From contig JAQGDQ010000147.1 in the NCBI GenBank assembly GCA_030141605.1, positions 310,001 to 374,000 on the forward strand: 64,000 bases of DNA, read 5' to 3'. The DNA is from Tubiluchus corallicola (lineage: Eukaryota; Priapulida; Priapulimorpha; Priapulimorphida; Tubiluchidae). Shown here piece after piece: positions 15,165 to 28,064 of this stretch (positions within the stretch are counted from its first letter, which is position 1; the number at the start of each line of letters is the position of its first letter). Made by a program: the position numbers and the translations under genes. The notes under the pieces are model-generated. The model was not told the origin of the DNA. It made no database searches and worked only from the letters and a program-made list of their open reading frames with translations.

Positions 15165-18100
15165 TTAGTCACTGCTATTAATTACCTCTTTGTTGAATCC
15201 CTCGTTTTCCTGGACAATATCATCTTCCAACTCACTGGCACATCCATAACAACATCGCAAAATATACTCACGTCTCAACGGCTTTTTATTGCCACCTAGA
15301 GGACAAAATGTGAACCATCAGACTAAATCCAAGACACATGCATTGGACGTCAGACTGACAAGCAAAAAATTTTGTTAAGCAAGAAATCAATTGATACATT
15401 TTTTATTTTAGTGATGCTAAGTAAACATTAGACAAAATGCGCCATTATAATCAACAGTGTCCAAATATATTTTCCATCAAGTCAAGATTTTTATAAAATC
15501 TTTGCGCCTGTTGAAAAGAAACAATTTCCTTTGAAAGTGGTGACACCTGCTGTTGAATGTAATCACTAATACGACTCACCATCTTTAATTTTCCAAAATT
15601 TTATGACAACCTTTGTACTCAAAAACTACAAACGTTTTTGCAGTTCAGGAAGTGAAGTGGTACAATGTAGTAATAAAGTTGGAACACCGATTCCTGCTAA
15701 TGCACACTAACCCGTAATGACGCTGACCAGCACTCCCACAATGCAGCACGCTAACATGGCTATAATAACGTAGTACATGTATGATATTTTGTAGAGGCCA
15801 AAATGCTCTTCTTCTACTGGCGCTCTGTAAGCAAAGAGTGTTGCATTATTGCCTATTCGTAATGCAAAACATACTGGTATGTTATATAATAACTGAAAAA
15901 TTTATTGTCGCTTTTACTGAAAAAACTAACGATACTTGATGCTGAAAATAAGATTTATCTTACATTGTAGTTTCCAGTGTGGCAGCTATGGTTGTGGTGG
16001 TTGTGAAAGCTGACTCAGTATTATTACAACCCGCAGTACTCATAGGCAAGATTGGTGGCTTTACTTTTGCTAATGTAGTGCCAACGCCAATCCATAGTGA
16101 TAAAGCCAGGGAGCAAGTTAGACCTGCTAGCGCCCCCTAAAAAAACAATAAAAACGATTGAAATATTATAATTAACATTATGGTAAACAAGAGCAACACA
16201 AGAAACAGGCACTATAAATCTATTGCAAAAACAACAGTAAAAGCTGGCGAAAAACACTCTAAAATAAAAGAGTAGGAAGCTACAAAACATTTTACAATAA
16301 CTAAAACAACAAAACAAATGGTTAGCAGTGAAGCAAGAAGATGTATTGCATGACACTACCACAATTACTTTTAAAGTTGAAAAAGCAACAAAACAGAACA
16401 ATCAACAACAATGATATGCAACACTGAAGTAGAAAAAGGTACAGCACACGCAACAAAAACATTGAAAAAGCAACGATTTGTAACAAGAACTGCCATTAAG
16501 TCTAGCAAAACAACGCATTTGGACAGGAAGAGCAAGAATTTAGACGTAGTACTGCAATAAAGAACAAGGAGGAGCAGCACTGCAATAAAAACAGCAAAAG
16601 CTTGCAGCACTGCAAGTAAGTGAGAACAGCAAACAAGCGCAGCACGGCAGCAAAAACAGTGCTCAAGGAAGTGCAATACTCTAACAAACCATCGGAAATG
16701 TAGCACTGCTACGAAAAAAAACCATGAGCTAACAGAGCAACAGAAACTGAATGGTAAGGAATTGGCATAAGAAGAATAAAAAAAGATCTACAACTATTTA
16801 TTCCAAGTTTACTCACCCATTCGTTTGCACAAGGGAATACAATACCAAGAGTAAACACTCCAGCTACTGGACCACCAACCATTCCTAATAGTGAGATTGC
16901 TATCTGTGTTAAAAACATACAAACTTTAAAGTTTCATTAACATCCACGTTACATAACGTGTAATCGTATTTGAATCTCAAATATTCTTCAGTTCTGCTAG
17001 AAGGTAGGGATGCTTGTGATTTAGGTTCGTGTTTTGACTCACGGCGACAAAATTATATTTAACTAAGTCAGTGGTGGTATTTAGAGAGCACCGTTAATGT
17101 GAATTTCGTTGCTATTCAATGGCGGCATACCACCCACTGATATACAAGAATTCGTTTATATGGTTGTTAATTAATCGCTCAGCAGTAAATTTATGTGCTC
17201 GAAAAATTAGCGAGTTACATACTAAAAAGCTTAATCTCGTTAAACCACTGTCCATTCATCCAATCAGTTATAATTAAAGAAAACAGGTTTAAGTTACTTC
17301 ATGAAGTTACGCAAACCAAAACTGCAGTCATTGCTATTCATTTGTATGTAAAACTTAAATTCATTAAACAGGTTTATGCTGGTACAAAACTGCTGATCTC
17401 TTAAGGACAAAATCCACAAGATAAAATACTGTGAGAAGTATACAAGTTGACAGCTACTGCAACGTTGACGAATTCTACTCCTGTACATTGTTTCTACGTG
17501 TTTCAGTGTAATGGGATACAAAAGGTATAGACGTTTTAAAGTGAAAAATGTTTATAATTACTGTTATAAATATTACTTTCCCAGTTACAAATAAACCAAT
17601 TTATATGAAACCGAATTAATTATAAGCGATATTTTCACTAGACATTTAATATTCACAGCGGCGTAGAGTACATCCAATATACGCCCGCAGCGACGCGCGT
17701 CTGTTTTGTGAAATATAACGCGAGAAACCCTGTTAATCGAAATATGAGGAAAGGGTTAGAAGCTTAAAACTACTGTGTTCCGTACATGCATCTTTCTTCA
17801 TAAATGTTACTTTAGACGTTTTTCAAATCCATGCTCTTTTTATCAAACGAAGGTTATTTTGAGATACAAAGATAATCTGTAAGGTACAAAGAAATTTGTT
17901 CGTAAAAAAAATTTCAAGACATTACAAAATCTTTTCAAATTCATTTTAAAATCTTTGCGACCGTGCTTTCTAAAACACGCAAGTAAATTCAAGAAGTCGG
18001 CGATAACTTACAGTTAAAACGGCATTTCCAAACACAGATGTCATAAATGCTAGTCCTATTGTAAGCAGGCCATAAAAGCAAGCTGAAAAAGAAAGCAAAA

Positions 18101-21100
18101 ACGGAAAAATTAGTTTGAGACATTGTCTACATAATGGCACTGTTGTCGTGCGTTTAGGTAGAAAGAAATACCGAAGACGCTACGCCAAGAGATGAATTTG
18201 GATACCCAATTATCTGCAGAATGTGTTATCTAGAAATTTCAGTCAGACGGTAGGCAAGATTCCATTGATCAAAATCAAGGCAGGGGTTTTCTTTGTCGAC
18301 CTAGCTTCTGTAATCAGTGAAGAGCAATGTGAAAAGGCAAAAGCACAGCTACTTAGGCTAATACCTAAAGAAGTCACGGACAAGGCTAAACCATGCTACA
18401 AGCACACCGGCAATTGATGTACTGATTAATCTCATAAATATTGAATATGGTTAAATTGATGATTGTGATCACATGCCGATGTGTGTTGAATTTAATACTA
18501 AAAGAGATAGAATCTAAGTGGGAAAATTCTCTATTAAAGCTTTTTAGTTCAGTAGATGATACCAATCTTCCGTGTGTGTTGTTGCAAACGCTCTCAGGAA
18601 TCACTGAAAGTGTTCCTGCTTTGTCAATCCATAAGTTTCAGGTTGCTATAAGCAATCATTCTGCCCATAAATCAACAGTCTGATGATATTCAGGCAGAGC
18701 ATTTCATGCGTGCGTCGCCAACTACTACCCATTCTGGTTTCGTTATTTTGCTGTTCATGTATAAACCACGACGCCTCCCTGATGCCTGTAGATTGCTTAT
18801 GCTGTTTTCCTTTAGTAAAGGACAAGAATGGATAACAGATATGAATACTTATAGACCAACAGCCCAAAAAATACAAGTCAGTCAGTCAGTCAGTCAGTCA
18901 GTCAGTCAGTCAGTCAGTCAGTCAGTCAGTCAGTCAGTCAGTCAGTCAGTCAGTCAGTCAGTCAGTCAGTCAGTCAGTCAGTCAGTCAGTCAGTCAGTCA
19001 GTCAGTCAGTCAGTCAGTCAGTCAGTCAGTCAGTCAGTCAGTCAGTCAGTCAGTCAGTCAGTCAGTCAGTCAGTCAGTCAGTTCACCAAGTCAGTCAGTC
19101 ACGTCAGTCAGTCAGTCAGTCAGTCAGTCAGTCAGTCAGTCAGTCAGTCAGTCAGTCAGTCAGTCAGTCAATCAGTCAGTCAGTCAGTCAGTCAGTCAGT
19201 CAGTCAGTCAGTCAGTCAGTCAGTCAGTCAGTCAGTCAGTCACTAAAAAGTAATCGGTTCAGCAAACAGACAAACAAACAAACTGATCAAACAAAATTGC
19301 TCACTCTGCTTTTAATTTGGTATTGCGTAAGACATTTACTGTGTCGCACGTGAAACGACAGTATTGTACGCTTTATAAGAAACACACGATTTAGGGCTTC
19401 ACGACAGTTCATATCTCTCATATATAAAAATATCAGTAACATTTACCCAAAAGTTTGGAGATTGTTGTTGCCATTTCATCACGCATGCTACCATGCGTCC
19501 TCCACATATAAACTGGTTTAATGATATCAACCAGGGTAACAGCAGCTAACGAATTAACTCCTGATGAGACTGTGCTGTAACACATATAAATTTACATATA
19601 CATAACAATCACATTATATTTAGACAGTGTTTTCTGCATTGCATCATGTGAAAAATGCAGTGGAAGGAATTTACAACCCCCCCCCCCCCCCACACACACA
19701 CACACATTTTAAGTACCCTAGCCGTAATTTTAACCCTAATCCGCTTCACGAACTAATTTCTTGTGTGTGGGAATTGTAAATTTTAGCCGATTTAGTAATT
19801 ACGTAAGATTTGCATCACGCGTAAGCCTGCATTACTGATCCAACCTTTTTCACTTTTTCACATTTTCAGAATTTTTCACTACGGTTTTTAGTTACTGTAC
19901 GTTAGCACTTTCTGTAGCAAAACTTGCGTTTTAAAACGCTTTCAACCCTCAAACACAAAAATGTGCAGTGCCACCTATTAACAAGAAAGAATAATATTAT
20001 AATCTAACGCCTCTTTTAAACTAAAATTCCTAATAACCTGAGTGCTGCACTGAACACCGAAGCGGTAAACAGACCCGGAAGACCTCTAGCGAAGCTCAAT
20101 GTTTCCATAACAAACAATGGAAATAACTGAAAATAAAAATAAACTAAATTTTAGAAAACATTGTTTACTGTGGTTTTTGAATCAATAGGCCTAGCTCTAG
20201 GCTGCTCAAAAATTACAATACTCCTTTTCAAAAAAGAAATATAATGCTAAAAATAGGGATAAAAAATCTACTGCTGGGATTTGAACCCAGCACTCTTCTG
20301 TTACGTCCCTGAAATACGTTTGACACATCAACGAGGAAAAGAAGAGGTTAAAATGGCTACCTGGTCAGGTTTCTCCACGCCTTTAGTTGTGAGTGGGTCA
20401 CAATCAGCGTACTTTGCGTACATTATGACTCCGACAAGCGTAAATATGAATTGTATGATGATCCAGGAGGGCGCCATAAGCCAGCAGCAACTGTGTATAA
20501 AAATGCGAATATTGAACATCGGTGTCTCAACATCTTGTTGGATGCTGGGTTTCACAATTCTTTACTTATCAGTGACAAAATAAGCAGTGTTAATGACAGT
20601 AACATAATTACCATTACAAATACCATTGGCATTGTCCTTGTCCTGTTATTACCAGTATCAATATCAACGTCTTTGCCATTGGCGTCGTTTTCTTATCACT
20701 ATCATCATCGTCACCGTCGTCATCGTCGTCAACCATTATTATGGTTACCGTCGCCATCGTTATCATTTTATTACTATTATCATAATCAATTTATTTAAAT
20801 TTGTTACAGAAAATTTCTTTTGTTACAGAAAATTTCTAAGAAGATAAGGAAGACAATGCTTTAAAAGAATATTTTTTAAATTATTAAGCTTACAGCTGGG
20901 CTCTTCTTAGTGAGTTGATGCTCAAATATCTCTGCACTGTTGCCTGATTCGTTGCATACAAACTCATCCAGAAAAATGCACCCCCCACTATCAGCGTCCA
21001 GAAACTATGTCGTATTGTGGGATCAGGATCAAATCTGTAACCAACAATCAATATATCAATTTCCTTAAAGCTCTAAGGTGCTCACTACTTGGTAGGCACA

Positions 21101-24100
21101 GGCCTAGTGACCATTCGTTATCAAACAAAGTAATTATCCTTCAGCCAGCTGGACCCTCAACCCAATAGTCCAGTGCCGAGCACATACACATACAAGTGCC
21201 GTACACAAAAATTAAACTATACATGTGAGCTTATAATATGATGAAAACACTTTTTATTACTACTTATTGTTCCCATTTTTATCAGTTCCACCTTAGGATA
21301 TTAATAAGATGTTTCAACTTGATTCGAATATTCAGCAAAACTAAATACGCAAAACAAAGTTTGTAAAGTAAAAAAATACAGTTTATCTCACTTTAATCTC
21401 ACTTTGCGCATTTTTTCACAAAACTTGTAGAATTAAATCTGAAGAACAGCTGCGAGAGCCAGGAAGCTATCATTGTCAAGATCATTCAACGTAGGGTGTA
21501 ATAGATTTAGCTTGGTTTCCCGGAATGTCAAGCCTTCTCGCAACTAGCAATTTCCCGGACCCAACCACCTGATTTTTTTAAAAAAGTTTGATCAAACGCC
21601 AAAATTCTTTTGGGGGTACAAAAGACTTAAACATAAAATACAATAAATAAAGAGCTATATAAACCAAATGCAGGTATGCCTAAGCAACAGAAATATTTTC
21701 ATTGCGATTTAACAACTCTTTAATATTTAGTGATTTTAAAAGAAAAGAAAAGACAAATACAAATTTAAAGTGGAAAATGGACGTTAAACGATATAAAGTG
21801 GAAAATGGACGTTAAACGATATAAAGTTGTGTAACTTCTTCAACGTTAAATTTCGGCTAAATTTTCAGTTCCCTAAAGTTGGGCATACTGTTTAAAATAA
21901 CACAGATTAGCCTTTCACGCTCCAAGCTCATTTAAAAATCCGAATCCGCCAGTGTTTAAAATTTAATCATTCGCTCTATCACATATTTTTCCAAACCTGT
22001 TTCCAAAAGTCAGCGCTTTATTTTATAGATTCGTTTCTAATACATGTACTTGACAAGAGTGTCGGCGTAATTGGGTGAGAACTCATTATTCTACTGGAAT
22101 GAAAATGAAATCACACATTTTCTTTACGTTGTAAAAGTATTTGTTATTGCATGACATATAATTCAAAGCATATTAGCTTTTGCTATCAATGTAAGGTAGA
22201 CGTTAACCTAGATGGAAAACTGGCTTAACGCGATACTGTAAATATAAGCCCATAGGTTTATAACGTACAGCAAATGTTAAATATAAATCTGTGAAGTGCA
22301 GATATGGCATTATTCAAGTAGGCTATTTGACATTAAACAGCACGATTAAATGGCTGACACTGCAAAAGTGGTTGTTTCTTGGAATATTTAAATTACAAGA
22401 GACTATAGTCGATATAAAGACTTCAGTGTCATGTTAGTATAAATCATTATTAATGGACAAATTCTTACTCAAACCACTGTATTCTGTTTCCTTCACTAGC
22501 AATCGTCCATGCCTCGCTGATTCCTCCCAATTCTATTGAACCCTTGATGACTACAATGACAGTGCCGACAATGATAACCAACATTTGGAAAGTATCTGTC
22601 CACATGACAGCTTTCATGCCACCCTAAAAAATAACAATTAAAACTAATATTACCTAGTTGCAAGATGTGAATCTTTACATGTCACTCACCACTGCTTACC
22701 ATTACAGTGTGCCAGGGTCGAATAGAGCAAATGTGGCGTAAATGTGTCTTCATAGATCTCAAAAGTTACTATTGTAAGGTACCCCAAAGATAGACAGTGT
22801 AACTTAGGAGGGGCGTGAAGATGTTCTCATGGACCTCTCATTCACTATCGTAAAGTGTCACAGAGTCAGGTACGGTATCTTTTACTAGCTGCAGTGATAA
22901 AACTCATTCTATTGGGTGCCACTGTTTGTAACATAATGATGTATTAAATGTCATCTTTATAATACCTCAGGTAATTCTAGTTCTAGTTAAATGACTAGCT
23001 TTTAACATTGTCATAAAACTCCTTTGGACAGGGCGCTTTCCTTTAACACTATGCAGCCATTAACACCCTTATTTCTGTCTTTGTTTGCTAGTTCTCGCTT
23101 ACAAGGTAAGCGTCATGACTGCTAGACTATCAACCTCTTCTTTCGAATAAACTTGGTTTTAAAAATCAACAACTAAAGATTCATTTCACGGTTAATAATA
23201 ATATTGAAATACACAATTAAAAATAATGGAACTACCTTACAAAGTACACGCATAAAATGCCTATTAAATCACGTTTATCTCCCGCCAAATAATACCAGCT
23301 GGCTGTCAGCGTGAAGATACCCATAACAAAATTTCTGTAGATCACTCAGAAGTTCCGTTATTAATGTAACGCAACGCAACGCAACGCAACGCAGCGCAGC
23401 GCAGCACAGCACAGCACAGCACAGCACAGCACAGCACAGCACAACACAACACAACACAACACAACACAACACAACACAACACAACATAACATAACATAAC
23501 ATAATATAATATAATATAATGTAATGTAATATAATATAATATAATATTATACGTGAATTGTATTGTTCTTAGTACAATCGTATTATTATCAGTTATTGTA
23601 TTAAATTGTTGTGTGTTATCTGAATCGTTAACTGTGAGTGATACAATTTGACTGAAAATGGATTTAAAAGTATAATGTGTAAAGCTGAATTAAATTTCAG
23701 GAATACAGTAGCTACAAATTGCATTACTTTCTTAGACTACTAACCTGGCGCATTTCATATATACATGAATGTGTGTATAACACGCATACGCACACGCACA
23801 GATATATATAAAATATTATTAGAAAACACCTCTGGTGTGCGGATCTATAAGATGCGAGTCCACAATATAGTAACAAAAACATTAGAGAAAAGCACGCACG
23901 CAGGCACGCGCACACGCACACGCACACGCACACGCACACACACACACACACACAGCAGTTAATCTTCCAACATTAATTTAATTTAGATGTTTAGCTTTCG
24001 ATACATATATATATATATAATTGTATATATAATATGTTCATTACATATAGATAATTGTAACTACAGCTGCAAAAAAATTTGCTCAAGCAACAGGTGGGAT

Positions 24101-27100
24101 AGATGTTGGTAATTACATACACTGTACCCAATGACGTTATTCTTCGTTCAAAATGAGTGCCTCCGGGCGTGAAATGATCGCGATTTCAAATTGATTTTAC
24201 TAATTATACAAGACGTTTATCATAATTTTATTTATTGCTGAAAGTTTCTAATATTTGTCTCAAATATTAAAATAGGTTGAACTTCCCTAGAGCATTGACT
24301 TCTACTTTAAGATTATAAATAATTTTCAAGTTAAGCAAATGATCTTCTTAATGATAAAAGTGTGATTTTTAATAATTATAACTTGTGGATGGAGACGACC
24401 AGCTGCTTTGATGTTGTACAGGGGATAGGAACAACCTTTTGTGTTGATTTATCCGATTCTCCCAACACATTGCATGCATTCCTGACTTTAAATCTTGTTT
24501 AAAACCTGTTTGAGTCTTTTATCAGCGTCAATATCATTACGCCTATTACTAAAGAATTATACGTCTGAGTGCGTGTTTGAGGTTTGGGCATTAAATAGAT
24601 AACGTCGCAACTAAATTATACAAGGAACGATCATCCATTTACGCAATGCGATGGGATTGTATGTTGTGTAATTTATATGTATTTGTATATTATATACTCA
24701 CTATTGTGGTATAGAACGTACAGATTAAGCCAGAGCTCACGACGGACACCCAAACTTCTAAACCTGTTACTGAAAACAGAAAAAAAACGATGAATAAATT
24801 GTTTACAAATATTTAGGAATTGGATGTATTGACACAAGAGGTGCTAATGTTTATCAAAAGTCTTAGTTCTCATTTTTGCAACTTACCTTGTGCCAAAGCT
24901 AAAGCTGGGGCGTATAAAACCACTGCCATATAGAGAAACTGTAGAAAAATGAAAAAAGCAGAATTATAATAGAAACTAGAATCAACGCTTAATTAAAGAT
25001 TTTTATTCTGTTGAGTATCAGACGTTATCAGATTTTAGCTGTTGCAAAGGCTTATGAAATATGTGAAGAATGCTGCAGATTATATTTTAGTCTAACTTAG
25101 TCGGTCGTTTAGCAAGTGACATAGTCAGACCCAACAATTTTACTCTTCATGTATAACTGTAGCTGTCTCAATTAGATTATACTTGCAACATTCATACAAA
25201 CTAAAACGCTAAATGCCGTTAACATTTAACAATAAAATTTGTTCAACTTCATATTTAATATTTAATAAAAAATCATACCATTGTCATGATGAATAAAACT
25301 ATTCCAAACCGTCGTATAAGCTTATTGAATCGAACTTCTAGATACTGAAAACAAGAATATGCACTTAATCAGTAGCAGGCTACGTTGTTGTGCAGTTTTA
25401 CTCTAATGACGTGGTTCAAACGCCCATTGTTAATTTACATAAAATAGTGCCCATGTTAACGTTCATTAAAAAAGAGCAAAAATAGAAATTTCTAACTTTC
25501 GTCCAACGAAACGAGCGGAGTATATAGATTTGTGCTTAATACTTAGCTAAGGATAAACGTACTTTCGAAAGGGATAAAAAGTTTGAGTCTATAATCGATG
25601 CTCAGTGGTGATACTACAGACTTTGGAATGGTTTCAAATTATCCCTTTTCAGTAATCTTCTGCATTCTACTGCTTAAAATACACAGATATGTATTACCTC
25701 TGACAAATGCTGCACCTCTTAGAACAAAATATTAAGCACAATCTAAAACAAAAACCATGCTTTTTATTTCCAATTTCAAGGCTATGTTTCTAGAGACATA
25801 TGTAGCACAGCTCACAAGGTTAACTTAACTATTATTGTTCAGGTCTTTTTCAGCCCTATAGGTAATACGTTTTGTGAAGTACAATTCCGCCAAGCTAATC
25901 CTGCAAAATTCACGCTTTCATAAAAAATCACTGCAAACGAGTGTTAAGATGTGTTCAACAAGCTGAAATCTAGGAGTGCTTTTTCCGAATGAAAAGCGCT
26001 AAATGGCCAAATCGTTTTAGAATGTTTTTTTAGACAAAATGAAGACTGTTGTGCAAAAGCCTGCGTTCACGGCCAAGCTTGCCCAAAAACAGCAAGGAAT
26101 ATAGCAGATAACAATGACTCAGAACAACAAAGAATATGGAAAAGAACGACGACTCAAAACAGCACAGAATGTGCAAATGACTCGAAACATCACTGTTTCG
26201 AAAGTGTGAACATTGAAAGAACAACATGGAATATGCGAAGAATAACGGTGCGCGGTAAAAATAGCACAGGTAAAAATGGCACAGGAAAAATGGCACGATA
26301 ATAATGGCACAGGGAAAATGGCACAGGAAAAATGGCACAGGTAAAAATGGCGCAGGAAAAAGTGCACAGGTAAAAATGGCACGGACAAATGGTACAAATG
26401 GAAAAGTAAGTGAAATGGCACAGGAAAAATGACACAAATGGAGAAGTACGACAAGGATGGCACATATGTTATTTTGATGCAATTGATTTCTATAATAAAC
26501 TAGAATGCGCTCAATAGGAAGCAAATCTCTGCCAAAACCGAACAATCCTATTTCGTCTGATTCTTTTGATCAAAAAAATTTAACACAAAGATAAACAAGC
26601 AAACATACAAAAATGTACAAGTATTGGTATTACACAGACTAGCATAAGACACAAAATATTTGTTCATTAAATAGGAAATCTGTTAGGTAGTTTTTGCGTA
26701 ATAAGCTTACTACCATAACAGACAAAAACAACCAAACAAACAGACAAACAAACAAACAAACTTCGATTAATCATTTATTGAGATTTTTCTGCCAAACTGT
26801 CTAGATATTATGTTACTCAGAATCCCATTTAGCGTTGCAACAGAATCCATTTTATCGTAAAAATTTAGACTAACGAGTAACTTTATTGTGACTTCATAAT
26901 ATAAAAATTGGCTAGAAAGTTACGGAATGAATAACAACGAAAACGAGACCGGTCGTCTGACGAAAGCAAACTGTTTATAAAGTTACATCGTCAACTAGTA
27001 ACTTAATAATTTAAACTAAGCATAAATTAGTTTCTGGTTTTTACGTACCTCATAAGCACTAGTGAGATTCAATTTATGATAAACTGGAATATAAATGTGT

Positions 27101-28047
27101 GCTGTCATTGCCATTGCGGGAATCATTGAGAACATAGTTATCCAGTACATTGTACTAAACCTAAAAATTAATGCAGTGAATTAACAGACAATTAACAAAC
27201 AGTTAGGAGCCAGTTAGTCAGCAGTTTTGTGCAAAAACAGAAACCTCGACTCAGTTATTATACGATCGGAATAGCCAACTAAATTGAGGTTACGATTTAT
27301 TATTTATTTCAGTTTCTCAAGTAGAAGCCATAATTCTGTACGAAATTAATAGCTACATTTGGTAAAACTGCCGGCTATGTTGAGCTGCTGCTTGAGAAAA
27401 ACACTGTGGCTCACATGTATGTTGGGATGTGCATTAGCTAGCCAAATTTGTGGCCCCAAAATATATTTTTATTGCTGGGAACATGTGAATTGTTAATAAT
27501 TTTGCTATATGCTTATCTGATTTGCATGCAGAAATGCATTTTTGGTCGAAAACATAGTGGCCGCGGCACGCTGGCTCGTGAATGAATTTATTTATTGCTG
27601 TATTTTGGCGTTCATCGACCCATTTCTTGTTTTAAAAGCAGGTTTAATATGGCTTTAGGTCAAATTGTTATCACATCATACCTGAGTGCATAATTATATT
27701 GCTGTGTAGCTTTGCAAAAAATAAATTAAATGGTTGCATGTTTAATGCGTTGAATTAAGCCTATATGAGTAAACTTTCTAGGGCTACTATTCATGTGCAA
27801 TGAGTGTTTACCTGTAGGTTTCGGACGGTACTCCTAGTACTGATATTCCTGAAACGAAACTGGCTACGAGGGACATGGTTGCCGGGAAAAGGCCCATTTT
27901 TCGATTGCCCAGTAGGAATTCTTTCGTTGTCTTTTGTCTGCCTCCGGTGCAAGCGTAGAATACCCCGATTGCTGCAGAAACTGTCAACGAAATGCCGAAC
28001 ACGACATAATCAACAACTGTAAACTTCGGCGAGTCTACTGCAGACAT
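15165..28047 (-). CDS. Sodium-coupled monocarboxylate transporter-like SLC5 protein (15 exons)
   Basis: Predicted sodium/solute symporter of the SMCT/multivitamin branch of SLC5, which brings monocarboxylates or related anions into the cell with sodium at the plasma membrane. Coding exons, in transcript order: 28047-27812, 27160-27049, 25344-25279, 24938-24887, 24769-24702, 22623-22469, 21034-20894, 20490-20361, 20126-20038, 19574-19447, 18082-18012, 16903-16817, 16136-15964, 15824-15712, 15295-15165. All junctions are GT-AG and every phase fits, giving 1752 bases and 583 residues, close to the family's usual 600. Family hallmarks: SFVSGISVLGVPSE in helix 1 (exon 1), LYAPALALAQVTG, GGMKAVMWTDTFQ (179-191), CDPLTTKGVEKPDQ, and STVSSGVNSL (350-359) with the serines that form the sodium site in this family. 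A sequon NNT near residue 483 lies in the loop glycosylated in the relative NIS. The tail ends NSSD, without a hydrophobic PDZ ligand. An in-frame upstream ATG at 28194 exists, but the start at 28047 matches relatives. The exact substrate cannot be read from sequence. Confidence 0.9.
16150..16720. repeat. Degenerate gcaacaaaa / gcagcactgcaa repeats in transporter intron 12
   Basis: The intron between the exons at 16903-16817 and 16136-15964 holds loosely repeated caacaaaaaca and gcactgcaa motifs. On the minus strand these give Cys/Leu/Phe/Val-rich open frames of 60-125 codons, which are repeat artefacts within the intron. Confidence 0.5.
18876..19243. repeat. (CAGT)n tetranucleotide array in transporter intron 10
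   Basis: About 370 bases of cagt units with only two disturbed spots: about 19081-19103 and about 19170. It lies wholly inside the intron between the exons at 19574-19447 and 18082-18012. The plus-strand frame encoding Ser-Gln-Ser-Val repeats is an artefact of a four-base unit read in triplets. Confidence 0.98.
19677..19706. repeat. Poly-C run followed by (CA)n
   Basis: About 14 C residues and then cacacacaca, inside transporter intron 9. Confidence 0.9.
21766..21825. repeat. Two-copy 28-bp direct tandem duplication
   Basis: taaagtggaaaatggacg followed by ttaaacgata is repeated exactly with a 28-base offset (starts 21766 and 21794). It lies inside transporter intron 6. Confidence 0.9.
22780..22875 (-). 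repeat. Dispersed repeat related to the intergenic duplication, reverse orientation
   Basis: Read on the minus strand, it contains cctgactctgtgacacttt, gaatgagaggtccatgagaa and catcttcacgccc. These are the same elements found in order at 29610-29760 and 30335-30466. It lies inside transporter intron 5. Confidence 0.7.
23367..23546. repeat. Pentanucleotide microsatellite with block-wise unit change
   Basis: Five-base units change left to right in blocks: gcaac, gcagc, acagc, acaac, ataac, ataat, then gtaat/ataat. The array is about 180 bases and lies in transporter intron 5. The minus-strand Cys/Val/Leu frame over it is an artefact. Confidence 0.95.
23785..23955. repeat. (CACGCA)n and (CA)n microsatellite
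   Basis: cacgcacgcag and cacacgcacacg units run into pure ca at 23935-23954, with a shorter related acgcacacgcaca patch at 23785. Inside transporter intron 5. Confidence 0.9.
26255..26460. repeat. 15-16-bp minisatellite (atggcacaggaaaa unit)
   Basis: About 12 copies of aaatggcacagg with the variants gtaaaa, gaaaa and gataat between cores. It lies inside transporter intron 2. Three overlapping minus-strand frames rich in Phe, Pro, Cys and His arise from it because the unit is near a multiple of three; none is taken as a gene. Confidence 0.9.
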
Positions 28048-28064
28048 GACAGGATGGCTAGGCA
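28048..28064 (-). promoter_or_regulatory. Short 5' leader bounded by a splice-acceptor-like site
   Basis: On the minus strand, ttattattttgtgacag ends at 28065, just 17 bases before the chosen transporter start codon. It has a T-rich tract and a perfect CAG. It is either the acceptor of a 5' UTR intron or a spliced-leader trans-splice acceptor. It also argues against the longer open frame that begins at 28194. Confidence 0.4.

Noticed and set aside
15705-15712. TAG directly after ...VSVITG as the transporter stop
   Set aside because: A donor (G|GTTAGT) overlaps it, and splicing to 15295 continues in phase with GGNKKPLRREY, restoring a usual tail length.
16024-16706. Overlapping minus-strand Cys/Phe/Leu-rich frames up to 125 codons
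   Set aside because: They fall in transporter intron 12 and in repeat-rich DNA. Only 16136-15964 is a real exon, read in its own frame.
18706-19353. 215-codon Ser-Gln-Ser-Val repeat frame
   Set aside because: A four-base microsatellite stays open in this register. It lies antisense within a transporter intron, and its flanks show no motif.
26030-26545. 171-codon minus-strand frame
   Set aside because: Derived from the 15-16-bp minisatellite in transporter intron 2.
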